Of a stretch of 64,000 bases of DNA, positions 44,084-52,539 are shown in pieces; within the stretch, counting starts at the first letter, position 1, and each line of letters starts with the position of its first letter. Made by a program: the position numbers and the translations under genes. Source of the stretch: Planctomycetaceae bacterium (GTDB taxonomy: Bacteria; Planctomycetota; Planctomycetia; Planctomycetales; Planctomycetaceae); the NCBI GenBank assembly GCA_014762625.1, contig JABURQ010000087.1, forward strand, positions 1-64,000, read 5' to 3'. The notes beneath the pieces were generated by a model. The model saw only the letters and a program-made list of their open reading frames with translations, was not told the DNA's origin and ran no database searches.

Positions 44084-45154
44084 TCAGTATCCCGGAGGCA
44101 AACTTTGCAGAAAGAAATCGTGATCGCGAATCTTCTGTTCCAGTTCGGCATCCGAGTAGGGACCGAGAGGAATATACCCCACAATCGTTTGACGATTGCG
44201 GAGTTCCCGGTCATAAACGTCGCGCCAGGTGGTCGCCATCCGACGGGGGACCCGCTGAATCCGTCGAAGAAAATTCCGGAGCTGCCCCGAGTCGCGATAT
44301 TCTTCAAACGAATCCACACAGCCGGAAGGGTGGGGATGAAAATTGGGAGGCCAGGAGGAATGGTAATCGAGCCATTCCCAATCGGCGTCCAATGCATCCA
44401 GGTCGTCCACATTCCGTGATGTGGTATCATTTTTGTTAGTCAGTGCCTGCAGGTTTGCCAGCGCCCTCTTTAAGGCCAGAAAGTTATCGAGATTCTGGGC
44501 TCCAACTTCCTGCGGCATCAAACTGATATCGTACAACGTATTCGCACGCCATTGATCCGTCCGGACATTGCCACTGTACGGCTGATTGGCGACATGACCG
44601 ATGTTTCCATAATCCCAGTCGCCTTGCAGATAGTCGTACTCGTGATTGACGCGATAGTTTCCATCGTCGGAAAGAATTCGCTGCAACATCGGAAACTGTC
44701 GGGTGCGTCGCACTCGTCCGCGACGCATGCCGTTTTCCATCACAAACTTGCGATTGACTCGCAGGCTCTTTCCGAACACCGGTTCCTGCAAATTCCCCTG
44801 CAGAGCGTTCGAGCGTCCCTGGGTATTGGTGTTGGGAACATTCCAGGTCTGTGGCAGATTCTGGAGTCGCCCGCCCTCTTCCCCCTGAATCGTTCCCGGT
44901 TCGGGCCAATCGTCGGGTTGCGGGTTGATATTTGTCGCCGACAACGCGTAGTTCGAATTGCGCAGACTTTCGGTTTGCGTCGCCGCATAGTGGGCGGCGG
45001 TCTGTGCGCGAATTTTGAAGAGCGACGCATCCGAAAAACAGATCATCAGCGCCCCCATCAACAGCAGAAACGGCGCGAACAGAACCAGTTCCAACGGCGC
45101 TAAACCGGCGCGGGGATGCGAGGGAACGGATTTTGAATGGCGTTTTTTCATCAT
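44084..45154 (-). CDS. TadE/TadG-like pseudopilin, large
   Basis: A 356-residue protein. A basic N-terminus is followed by the TadE-like segment RAGLAPLELVLFAPFLLLMGALMICFSDASLFKIRAQTAAHYAA: the Glu five residues or so into the hydrophobic stretch and the helix ending in an A-rich region are typical of minor pseudopilins. About 300 residues of periplasmic, Asn/Arg/Trp-rich sequence follow with no recognised domain. TadE/F/G pseudopilins are processed and needed for Flp pilus biogenesis; this one is longer than TadE. It is the third of three such genes in a row. Confidence 0.78.
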   Translation of the reverse strand: MMKKRHSKSVPSHPRAGLAPLELVLFAPFLLLMGALMICFSDASLFKIRAQTAAHYAATQTESLRNSNYALSATNINPQPDDWPEPGTIQGEEGGRLQNLPQTWNVPNTNTQGRSNALQGNLQEPVFGKSLRVNRKFVMENGMRRGRVRRTRQFPMLQRILSDDGNYRVNHEYDYLQGDWDYGNIGHVANQPYSGNVRTDQWRANTLYDISLMPQEVGAQNLDNFLALKRALANLQALTNKNDTTSRNVDDLDALDADWEWLDYHSSWPPNFHPHPSGCVDSFEEYRDSGQLRNFLRRIQRVPRRMATTWRDVYDRELRNRQTIVGYIPLGPYSDAELEQKIRDHDFFLQSLPPGY

Positions 45155-45179
45155 TCTGTTCGGATTGTAAGTTCCTGTA

Positions 45180-46919
45180 TCAGTGGGGACTGATCTGGCG
45201 GATATTCGACGCAGAGAAACCCGTCAGATTCGGCGGCGCAACGGGCCCTCCATTCCAAACCTGGGAGTTCAGGATGTCGACCAATTGATCTGAGGTCGCC
45301 GGGACCATTTTGGTACGCCAGTTTTGAGTCATCATCGACCAGTCGTTCCGGCTGGAAGGCCAGTTATTGCCGTTGGCATGCATCCCCTGCAAACCGAAAT
45401 AATCGGAGCTCGATTGCTCGATCCAGGGATAGCGGAGCATCCTGCGGGGGAGGTAGATTTTCGACTGGGCGTAGGTCATCGTCATTTGTTCGCGAAATGG
45501 ATTATCGAACACCTTATGAGCGAACTGACGAATCGGCACCCAACCGATCGCACCGACAAACTGATAATCTTCTCGCATCGCTCGCGCATCGGGCAGGGGC
45601 TTGTAGTAAACGTTGTTGTAGAACGATGAGAGAGGTTGTCCCCGGCGCTTGGGATCGACGACATGCCAGTCTTCAACTTCTCCGCGAAGAATAAACGGCA
45701 GATTGCTACACGCGAATTCCTCGTGCAGCATCCGATTCAGTTCGGGACAATTGAAGATTCTCCAGAAATTCGACAACTGCGACAAACTCGCGCGGTCGCG
45801 ACCGAAGAATCCCGGCGTGGTACGGTTTGAGGTTCGTTCCCGGGCATACACATCGACCCAGTGAAATATCAGTTCGTCCAGATATCGCCTGGCTAACGCC
45901 GTTCGTGTGTCGTACGAATATTTCAGAACGAGTTGGTCGGGCGGTAATGCGGCTGGATCGGCTGGCTGTTGTGGATCGAAGACATTCGCCACCGGAGCGG
46001 GACCACCTGAGTTCGTGGGGGTTCCCTGTGAATCGACAAAGACACATTGAACGTTGACGACAATATCCTGGTAATACGGATTGGCCGGAGTCGGATCGAT
46101 TACCGGTAGCGTCCGATCTCTGGCCATCGTTTCGAATGATTGAGCTTCCTGCATCGTCCTACCGTCGCGCGCACGAAACAGATAGAAGGTCGGCTCGAAA
46201 CCGAAATGTTTTTCGGCTTGCCCTTCGGTATGACGGCGGACCACTTCTTCGGCCACCGATTGTGCGAGCAGCGGAGTATTCATCATCACCGAACGCTGAA
46301 ACTCGGTGATCAATCCGCCTTGTGGGGGAATGCCGACATAAGGATCTTTCCCGCTGGCGTAATAGTCGATCACGCCATCGCCGCGAAGCAGATACTCGAA
46401 CACCTCCAACGTCTGCCAGGCATGACCGCGGATGAATTCGTCGTACCGTGTGACGACTTCTTCTTCCAACGGAATCTTCCGCTGGATCGCCTGCCCCAAC
46501 GCTTCCAGCTTTTTGATGTTCGCCGCTCCTCCTCTGCGTTCGAGCACCTCCGCCACTTCCTGCCATTTCTTCAAGGCTTCGCGAGCGGCTTGCGCCGATT
46601 CCAGCGGCTGCCCTTCTTCGATGTCGTCGTTGATGATCCGCATGTAGGCGGTTATCGCAAACACCTCGCACAAGAGATGATTAGAATACGCAATCGCGTT
46701 CATTCCGCGCGTCAACGTGCGTGTACCGCTATAAGTCGCCGCATCGGCGGCGTTCTGCATCCGCAGCTTTTCATCGATCTGCTTCCCCATGTTGAAAATC
46801 ATGCCCAGCAATAAAGTCAGCATGAAAATCGTGATCACGCCCATGGCGCTCAACACACCACGTTCGTCGCGGTGCAAGCGGGTGGCGAGGGTAACGGGAT
46901 GGAATCGATCAATATTCAT
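45180..46919 (-). CDS. TadG-like protein with von Willebrand-free periplasmic domain
   Basis: A 579-residue protein. DERGVLSAMGVITIFMLTLLLGMIFNMGKQIDEKLRMQNAADAATYSG fits the TadE/TadG N-terminus (Tad domain: one helix, then NAADAAA-like). The rest is a large soluble domain with many Arg, Tyr and Asn residues and no Cys-rich or vWA motif that I can see. The start ATG 46919 lies in a GGAGG-bearing region inside the end of the preceding gene, overlapping it by 11 bases; an upstream frame to 46955 lacks such a site. Probably periplasmic and tied to pilus assembly. Confidence 0.75.
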   Translation of the reverse strand: MNIDRFHPVTLATRLHRDERGVLSAMGVITIFMLTLLLGMIFNMGKQIDEKLRMQNAADAATYSGTRTLTRGMNAIAYSNHLLCEVFAITAYMRIINDDIEEGQPLESAQAAREALKKWQEVAEVLERRGGAANIKKLEALGQAIQRKIPLEEEVVTRYDEFIRGHAWQTLEVFEYLLRGDGVIDYYASGKDPYVGIPPQGGLITEFQRSVMMNTPLLAQSVAEEVVRRHTEGQAEKHFGFEPTFYLFRARDGRTMQEAQSFETMARDRTLPVIDPTPANPYYQDIVVNVQCVFVDSQGTPTNSGGPAPVANVFDPQQPADPAALPPDQLVLKYSYDTRTALARRYLDELIFHWVDVYARERTSNRTTPGFFGRDRASLSQLSNFWRIFNCPELNRMLHEEFACSNLPFILRGEVEDWHVVDPKRRGQPLSSFYNNVYYKPLPDARAMREDYQFVGAIGWVPIRQFAHKVFDNPFREQMTMTYAQSKIYLPRRMLRYPWIEQSSSDYFGLQGMHANGNNWPSSRNDWSMMTQNWRTKMVPATSDQLVDILNSQVWNGGPVAPPNLTGFSASNIRQISPH

Positions 46920-48108
46920 AGACCGCCTCCCCATAGATCGGTAGCAGCCCGTCATTGTTCATCGTCGCCGTCGCATGAATCACAAACACTCCCGGATTCG
47001 CGCGAGCCGCTCGATTTTGTTCCTGAGTCCCCAACTCGGCTCCCTGCGTCATGAATTCCTCCCAGGCATAGGGATCGACTAACGTCGAATGATTATGACG
47101 CCGCGAAGAAGACCATTGACGTTCGACATACTGAAAGAGTGCGCCGAAACCGGGCATCAGACCAAAGCGATGGTAGACATGCACATTGATCGGGTCCTGC
47201 CAACCTACTTCGTAAGGTTCGTGAGGTTCATAATTATTGGAGTCCGGCGGATAATCGGCGGGATTGTAGGTCAAACCTTCCATCACCAGAAACTGATCTC
47301 CGGTGGCTCGTTTCGCTCGCCGCCATTCCAGAAACACCATCGTGTTTTCTTCCGCCCAGCGGAGTTTGCGTCCGACGCGTTGACGAAGGACATTCTCATT
47401 CAGGCCGGGTTGCTGGTTCATCCAATAGCCCTGAACAATCTCATTAATGGTCTCCATGCTCGGATGAACCACTCCGGGAATCTGCTCATCGACATCTTGC
47501 TGAATTGTCGAGGGACAAAACGGAGCCAATGCCAGCACCGAAGCGGTCCAGACTTTACGATACTTGGGACTGTAATTGATCGAAGTGGGACCGAGAATTC
47601 CATAAATCTGCATTTCGTTCGGCACACCGGATGCCCGTAAGCCCGCAAAATAGTTAGCTGCCCCAGCGGGATCTTTCGGAATCTCGGAAACCTGTTGCCC
47701 CAGTTGGGAGACATGGAGAAATGCGGAGACATTGTTGATGTAGGGATTGTCCGCATCGTAGAGAACGTGATTGGGAGTCTCGCGGAGACTGTCGTAAGAC
47801 GAAAAGGTATAAGTCGGCAACCAGACCGCTGCCGCTCGCGCCCCTGCATAGGCGGAGTAATGGACGCCCATCGTCGCCATCAGAACCTGACTCAACTGGA
47901 TGATCATGCAGATCAACGCCATAAAGACAGGCAACGTCACCACGAGCGCCAACGATTGAACGCCCCCCTCCTGATCGCGGTGCAATTGCTTGAGACGCCG
48001 CCAGTCCCACGAGGCTCGGCTCAAACGGATCATCAGACCCAACACCCCGAACGCCACGATCATCAAGATCGCAAATGGCAGACAGGCTTCGAGTATCTGA
48101 CGATGCAT
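46909..48108 (-). CDS. TadE/TadG-like protein
   Basis: A 399-residue protein with two N-terminal hydrophobic segments: residues about 10-28 (FAILMIVAFGVLGLMIRL) and a TadE-like one at 46-75 (DQEGGVQSLALVVTLPVFMALICMIIQLSQVLMA), followed by YSAYAGARAAAVWLP, the usual Ala-rich end of the pseudopilin helix. A Pro/Tyr/Asn-rich periplasmic domain of about 300 residues has no recognised family. It is the first of the three large TadE/G-like genes, 36 bases behind the prepilin peptidase gene. Confidence 0.75.
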   Translation of the reverse strand: MHRQILEACLPFAILMIVAFGVLGLMIRLSRASWDWRRLKQLHRDQEGGVQSLALVVTLPVFMALICMIIQLSQVLMATMGVHYSAYAGARAAAVWLPTYTFSSYDSLRETPNHVLYDADNPYINNVSAFLHVSQLGQQVSEIPKDPAGAANYFAGLRASGVPNEMQIYGILGPTSINYSPKYRKVWTASVLALAPFCPSTIQQDVDEQIPGVVHPSMETINEIVQGYWMNQQPGLNENVLRQRVGRKLRWAEENTMVFLEWRRAKRATGDQFLVMEGLTYNPADYPPDSNNYEPHEPYEVGWQDPINVHVYHRFGLMPGFGALFQYVERQWSSSRRHNHSTLVDPYAWEEFMTQGAELGTQEQNRAARANPGVFVIHATATMNNDGLLPIYGEAVYEY

Positions 48109-48144
48109 GCGTAAAACTCTCTGAGTCGAAAAACCTTCCTGCGG

Positions 48145-48690
48145 TTAGTAAATGATTCCCTGTTGTGCCAGCCACGACTTGGAAATCACAATCAACGTGG
48201 CCGCCAATGCGGCGGGTGCCAGGAACAACCAGCGTTGTAACGGCTCCCGTTCGTCGGGTGTCGGGTTGATCCAACCTCTGGCTTTCATCATCAACCAGAC
48301 GTGATGGGTACTTTTTCTGATCAAATGAATCACGCCGAATTTCCAAATCAGGATCACCATTCCCATCACGCTTCCCAGAATAAACGTCCACAGCATCGCT
48401 TCGATGCCGTCCATGATTCCCAAAAACGCGCCCATCATGGCGATCAGCTTGACGTCCCCTCCTCCAATATCAAACAGGGCAAAACAAACCACCATCGAGA
48501 CGCCGCAGATCAGAAAACCGACCAGCGAGGCCTGAAATCCTTCCCAGCCCTGTAAAGCGATCGACAGTCCGAAAGCCAGCAGGATGCCGGGATAGGTGGT
48601 CCAGTTGTAAATTTTGTGTTGTTTAAGATCCGTGATCGTGGCCACGATCAGCAGCCCCAGCAGACAGATCGTTCGCGGGGACAATTCCAT
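48145..48690 (-). CDS. cpaA: Prepilin peptidase, CpaA/TadV-like (A24 family)
   Basis: A 181-residue polytopic membrane aspartic protease. The two catalytic Asp are visible as D21 in ATITDLKQHKIYNW and D79 in DIGGGDVKLIAMMGA, the family signature. It lacks the N-terminal methylase domain of PilD, as expected for TadV/CpaA. It should cut the leader from the two small pilins encoded immediately upstream and perhaps from the TadE/G-like proteins. Confidence 0.9.
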   Translation of the reverse strand: MELSPRTICLLGLLIVATITDLKQHKIYNWTTYPGILLAFGLSIALQGWEGFQASLVGFLICGVSMVVCFALFDIGGGDVKLIAMMGAFLGIMDGIEAMLWTFILGSVMGMVILIWKFGVIHLIRKSTHHVWLMMKARGWINPTPDEREPLQRWLFLAPAALAATLIVISKSWLAQQGIIY

Positions 48691-48728
48691 TAGTCAATAA
48701 TTTCAATCGTCTGAATACAAATTCAGGA

Positions 48729-48950
48729 TCAGTTAATTTGATCGTTCGCCATACCACGCCCGTCCAGATCGAGGTCGCTCATGTTCGAATTAAAGCTCTT
48801 CTTCAACCGAGGCATGACAAAATTGACGATGAAAATCAAAATCGGAATCGCCACCGCCGCAACAATCAGGACCGTTTCAATTGAGACGGCCCCGCGTTCA
48901 TCGTTGTGGATGCGCTTTAACAGACTTCGAATGGGACGCAAGTTTGACAT
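48729..48950 (-). CDS. Flp-like small pilin (second copy)
   Basis: A 73-residue class IVb-type pilin precursor. The basic leader (RPIRSLLKRIHNDERG) precedes the processing site G/AVSIET, with the key Glu at +5 and a hydrophobic helix ETVLIVAAVAIPILIFIVNFVM. The Tyr that normally follows the Glu in Flp pilins is Thr here. The C-terminal 25 residues are short, polar and acidic, as in Flp. ATG 48950 has GAGGAG about nine bases ahead; a longer upstream frame has no ribosome site. Confidence 0.82.
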   Translation of the reverse strand: MSNLRPIRSLLKRIHNDERGAVSIETVLIVAAVAIPILIFIVNFVMPRLKKSFNSNMSDLDLDGRGMANDQIN

Positions 48951-49021
48951 GGTTTCAATACTCCTCTGTGACGTGAAGCTCCGACTTTCGACGTCGGAGA
49001 AAATATTTCCAGTGATATCAA

Positions 49022-49213
49022 TTACAGAAATGGCCAGGCCACCCAGCCCGAGATCAGTTCGTAAACGGCATTCAGCAAATCTCGCGTCCAGATCAACAGC
49101 GTCGCGGAAATGGCAATCATCGTACTGAGAGCCAAAACGTACTCCGCTGAACTGACTCCGCGACGCGATGAACCCGCGTTGCCGTGACATGTTCGCTGCT
49201 GTCCACGCATCAT
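49022..49213 (-). CDS. flp: Flp-type small pilin (first copy)
   Basis: A 63-residue class IVb pilin precursor. The leader ends SSRRG and the mature part begins VSSAEYVLALS, with the diagnostic Glu-Tyr pair of Flp pilins. A hydrophobic helix follows (MIAISATLLIWTRDLLNAVYELI). Start at tandem ATG codons 49213/49210 with AGGA nearby. It is the first small gene after the upstream CpaF ATPase and 72 bases ahead of the second pilin. Confidence 0.82.
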   Translation of the reverse strand: MMRGQQRTCHGNAGSSRRGVSSAEYVLALSTMIAISATLLIWTRDLLNAVYELISGWVAWPFL

Positions 49214-49418
49214 GATCCTGATTCCTGCCGACCCGCAATCTCTACTATAAACACTACATCGACGTTTGCAGACCAAAAATCCCCTTTTGGGTGTGTTTTT
49301 GAATCTCTCCATGGTTTCCAGAGAATTCCGTAAACTATTTACTTTAATAACCTTACGAGGTTTTTTCGACTTCTGGGACGATTCGATTTTGACGGTTAAT
49401 CGGGGGTGAATTCTACAT

Positions 49419-50543
49419 CTAGTCCCACATGTCGCGCGTTTTATCGATCAGATGATCCAAACCGTGCCCCTTCGCTTCGCCGGCAAAAGAGGGCTTTTCG
49501 CCAGTCGGCTCGAGGCTCATCTTGAGGTTCCCGTCCGCGTCGCGTCCCAGCATACGGTTTTCATACAAATCGTGAAACGTGTATTGTTCGTCGGTATCGA
49601 GCCCCATCACTTCGGTAATTTTCGTCACGCGACGGGAACCATCCTCCGAAAATCGCGTGATCTGCACGACGAGATGAATCGCCGAGGCGACCTGGGCCCG
49701 CGCGACGTAGACCGGCAATTGCACGTCCGACATCAGCGACAAAGTTTCGAGTCGAATCAGGGAATCGTGAGGCGAGTTGGCGTGGACCGTCGTCAAGCTT
49801 CCCGCGTGACCGCTGATCATCGATTGGACCATATCGAGCGCTTCGCCGCTCCGCACTTCCCCCACCACGATCCGGTCGGGTCGCATTCGCAATGACGCTT
49901 TGAACAATTGCCGAATTGTTAACTCCCCGCGCCCGGAGGAATCCTTCTGCTGCGATTCGAGATAGAGAGTATGCGGCTGTCCCAGTTTCAGTTCGGAACT
50001 GTCTTCGATCACCACCAAACGTTCTTCGGGAGGAATGCATTTCGAAATCGCGTTCAGCAATGTCGTCTTTCCCGTCCCGGTACCGCCCGATATGAGAATG
50101 TTCTTTTTCAGTTTGATGCAGATGTCGAGAAACTCCGCCGCCGACTCCGACAGACTCCCCAACCGCAGATAGTCCGCCAACCCCAGGATGTCCCTTTTGA
50201 ACTTGCGAATCGTGAGGTAGGTACCGCCGCGGGCGGAAGGAGGAATCACCGCATGCACGCGCGATCCGTCCGGCAAACGGGCGTCGAGAATAGGGCGATC
50301 GCGATCGATTTCGCGTCCGACATACTGGGCCACATTATGAACGGCGGTTTGCAACGCGTCCTCGCTCAGGAAGGCGGCGTCGGTTTCGTAGAGCTTCCCT
50401 TTCTTCTCGACGTAGATTTCCCGGGGCCCGTTCACCATGATTTCCGTGACGTCATCGTCAGCCAGAAATTCACTGATCGGGGCCAGGAAGTAATCGAGAC
50501 TCGCTTCAAAAATGGACTGTCGTGCCATGATGGTCTGTTTCAC
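49419..50543 (-). CDS. cpaF: CpaF/TadA-type pilus ATPase (no FHA domain)
   Basis: A 374-residue secretion ATPase, shorter than usual CpaF at the N-terminus. It has DDDVTEIMVNGPREIYVEKKGKL, the DARLPDGSRVHAVIPP segment, Walker [10 protein letters not shown] at 153-161, the Asp box RLVVIEDSSELKLGQ and Walker B RPDRIVVGEVRSGEALDM, then the His box in AGSLTTVHANS. It is paralogous to the FHA-CpaF at 40422-42377, giving the cluster two ATPases. The start may be GTG 50543 or ATG 50528; neither has a strong site. It opens the minus-strand pilus cluster and is divergent from the DUF1080 gene. Confidence 0.9.
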   Translation of the reverse strand: MKQTIMARQSIFEASLDYFLAPISEFLADDDVTEIMVNGPREIYVEKKGKLYETDAAFLSEDALQTAVHNVAQYVGREIDRDRPILDARLPDGSRVHAVIPPSARGGTYLTIRKFKRDILGLADYLRLGSLSESAAEFLDICIKLKKNILISGGTGTGKTTLLNAISKCIPPEERLVVIEDSSELKLGQPHTLYLESQQKDSSGRGELTIRQLFKASLRMRPDRIVVGEVRSGEALDMVQSMISGHAGSLTTVHANSPHDSLIRLETLSLMSDVQLPVYVARAQVASAIHLVVQITRFSEDGSRRVTKITEVMGLDTDEQYTFHDLYENRMLGRDADGNLKMSLEPTGEKPSFAGEAKGHGLDHLIDKTRDMWD

Positions 50544-50727
50544 GATGAAAAAATACGATCTGTGCAGTATGTCTCAGTCGACATCGCAACTCAATGCGGA
50601 ATTGAGAGAGAGTCCTTCGCGACCAACATTTCTCAAAAAAGTGAGGATCCGGGAATGCGGTTCCTTTATGATCGGAGCTCCTCGATGTGACCTTCCCAAA
50701 TTTTGATTCCTACCAGAAGAGAATGAA

Positions 50728-51438
50728 ATGATGCGAGTTATGAAACCCCGGTTCTGTCTCCTGGCTGTTGCCGGCACGCTCTGCCTGATGACCTACTCGG
50801 CTTCCGCCGACGAAAAACTGAACGTCCCTCCAAAAGGCTTTAAAGCTTTATTCAACGGCAAGGATCTGACCAACTGGAAAGGACTGGTCGGGAATCCGAA
50901 AACCCGCGCCATGATGTCCGCCGAAGAACTGAAGGAAAAACAGAAAGTCGCCGACGAGGAGATGCGGGCGCATTGGTCGGTTCAAGACGGCATCCTCGTT
51001 TACGATGGCAAAGGCAAAAGCCTCTGTACCGCCAAAGATTACCGCAACTTCGAAATGTATGTCGATTGGAAAATTCTCAAGGACGGCGACAGCGGCATTT
51101 ACGTCCGCGGAACGCCGCAAATCCAAATCTGGGATCCCAACCACTGGAAGATCGGTTCGGGCGGACTCTACAACAACAAACAACATCCCAGCCAACCGAC
51201 TAAAATCGCCGACAACCCGATCGGAGAATGGAACACGTTCCACATCAAAATGGTGGATGAAAAAGTGTGGGTCTGGCTGAACAAAGAACTGGTCGTAGAC
51301 GGCGTGGTGCTGGAAAACTTCTGGGAACGCGACAAGCCGATCTACAAAACCGGGCAGATCGAACTCCAGCACCACGGTAACACGCTCAACTTCCGGAACA
51401 TCTACATCCGGGAACTGGATGAAGAGGGCAAGCCGTAA
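50728..51438 (+). CDS. Secreted 3-keto-disaccharide hydrolase-like (DUF1080) protein
   Basis: A 236-residue exported protein. The signal peptide is residues about 1-26 (FCLLAVAGTLCLMTYSASA). The mature part is a DUF1080/LamG-like jelly roll: GFKALFNGKDLTNWKGL near the start, NFEMYVDWKILKDGDSGIYVRGTPQIQIWD in the middle, GQIELQHHGNTLNFRNIYIREL at the end, all family hallmarks. Members hydrolyse 3-keto-glucosides or bind sugars; planctomycetes have many copies. Tandem ATG codons at the start; either may be used. Confidence 0.9.
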   Translation: MMRVMKPRFCLLAVAGTLCLMTYSASADEKLNVPPKGFKALFNGKDLTNWKGLVGNPKTRAMMSAEELKEKQKVADEEMRAHWSVQDGILVYDGKGKSLCTAKDYRNFEMYVDWKILKDGDSGIYVRGTPQIQIWDPNHWKIGSGGLYNNKQHPSQPTKIADNPIGEWNTFHIKMVDEKVWVWLNKELVVDGVVLENFWERDKPIYKTGQIELQHHGNTLNFRNIYIRELDEEGKP

Positions 51439-51543
51439 GGGGAGTCACTGAAGTTTCCTCGCGTCGGCGAGATCAGAAACCGAAGGCGATCGTGAGAAAG
51501 ATCAGAGAAGGGGTATCTCTCGATTGTTTTCGGTGACGGTCTA

Positions 51544-51774
51544 CTAGAAGAACGTCCTCAGAAGAGAAATGATCGGCTCGTAGATTCCTCCCAGGAATCC
51601 GTGAATCCCCACATCGCGACACAAATCTTCCACACGGTGCGTTTTCCAAATCGTGTGTTCCACCGCGGCGAGGATCAGCGGCAGAAACAGCAGCAACGGT
51701 AAGCCGATCATAAGAAAGGCGATCACGCTTCCCCACGAGCGATCCTGATTTCGACCGGACTCCGTCTCCGACAT
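51544..51774 (-). CDS. Small membrane protein
   Basis: A 76-residue hypothetical protein with one long hydrophobic stretch (VIAFLMIGLPLLLFLPLILAAV) after a polar N-terminus and a second weakly hydrophobic C-terminal part. ATG 51774 has GGAG ahead at a rather long spacing; the frame continues upstream without a better start. It follows the LamG-like gene by 20 bases and is probably co-transcribed with it. No family recognised. Confidence 0.55.
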   Translation of the reverse strand: MSETESGRNQDRSWGSVIAFLMIGLPLLLFLPLILAAVEHTIWKTHRVEDLCRDVGIHGFLGGIYEPIISLLRTFF

Positions 51775-51794
51775 AATATTTACTCCATAGAGAC

Positions 51795-52475
51795 TTACGG
51801 TTTCCGGACTTTCGTCCCTCTCAACTGGACCACCTCGAAATCGCCCGTATCGTCGAACGACCCGATCCCGACCTGTCCCCAGGTGAAGGTCTTGTCGGTC
51901 GCCGTCATCACGGGTGTTTGCATATCGTCGAAATAGACCTTGATCTCTCCCGACTCGACCGAGCGTTCGATACGGGCGTGGTGCCACTCGTCATCCCAAT
52001 CCGTTCCGGGAGTCGTTTTGGTAGAGATTTTCGTCCGCGGTTTCTCGTTGACGATGAAAATCTGATTGGCGTGATCGTCGGTCTTCTTGCCGAAATGGAC
52101 GTAATAGAAATGCGACTCGTCCTGGTAACCGAAGAAGAGACACAAATCGCGGTGATTGTAATCGGGGATCGTCGAGCGAAAGGTGACGTCCATCACAAAA
52201 TCGGACACGACCACCTCCTTCAGGATCGCCCGATTATAGGGAGATCGGACCGGCGGTTCGTAGTCGCTTCGTTTCTTGATGAGGGAATAGAAATGCTTCC
52301 CCCCCTCGCTCTTCATCACCCAGGCTTCCGGGTCGGTAGGCGTCCATCGCGCCGCCCCGTCGGAAAAGTTTTCCTCGACAATCTGCGGCAGTTTCGCGTT
52401 TTCGTGCGTCTCCCCGGTCTCGATGAAGAGCGAGAGAAGCAGCACAAAGCAAGTCATCATGTGTTTCAACGGCAT
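51795..52475 (-). CDS. Exported concanavalin-like (LamG-type) protein
   Basis: A 226-residue protein with a probable signal peptide (MTCFVLLLSLFIETGETH). The mature part looks like a beta-sandwich of the concanavalin A/DUF1080-related kind: NFSDGAARWTPTDPEAWVM, FVMDVTFRSTIPDYNHRDLCLFFGYQD, HHARIERSVESGEIKVYFDDMQTPVM and GQVGIGSFDDTGDFEVVQLRG. It probably binds or processes carbohydrate outside the cytoplasm. Catalytic residues cannot be named. It heads a two-gene group with the small membrane protein. Confidence 0.8.
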   Translation of the reverse strand: MPLKHMMTCFVLLLSLFIETGETHENAKLPQIVEENFSDGAARWTPTDPEAWVMKSEGGKHFYSLIKKRSDYEPPVRSPYNRAILKEVVVSDFVMDVTFRSTIPDYNHRDLCLFFGYQDESHFYYVHFGKKTDDHANQIFIVNEKPRTKISTKTTPGTDWDDEWHHARIERSVESGEIKVYFDDMQTPVMTATDKTFTWGQVGIGSFDDTGDFEVVQLRGTKVRKP

Positions 52476-52539
52476 CGATTCAGACCTTTTCGAGAACGAA
52501 GCACTTCCGGGTGAGAACTCGGGGCAATCTTGACGGTAT

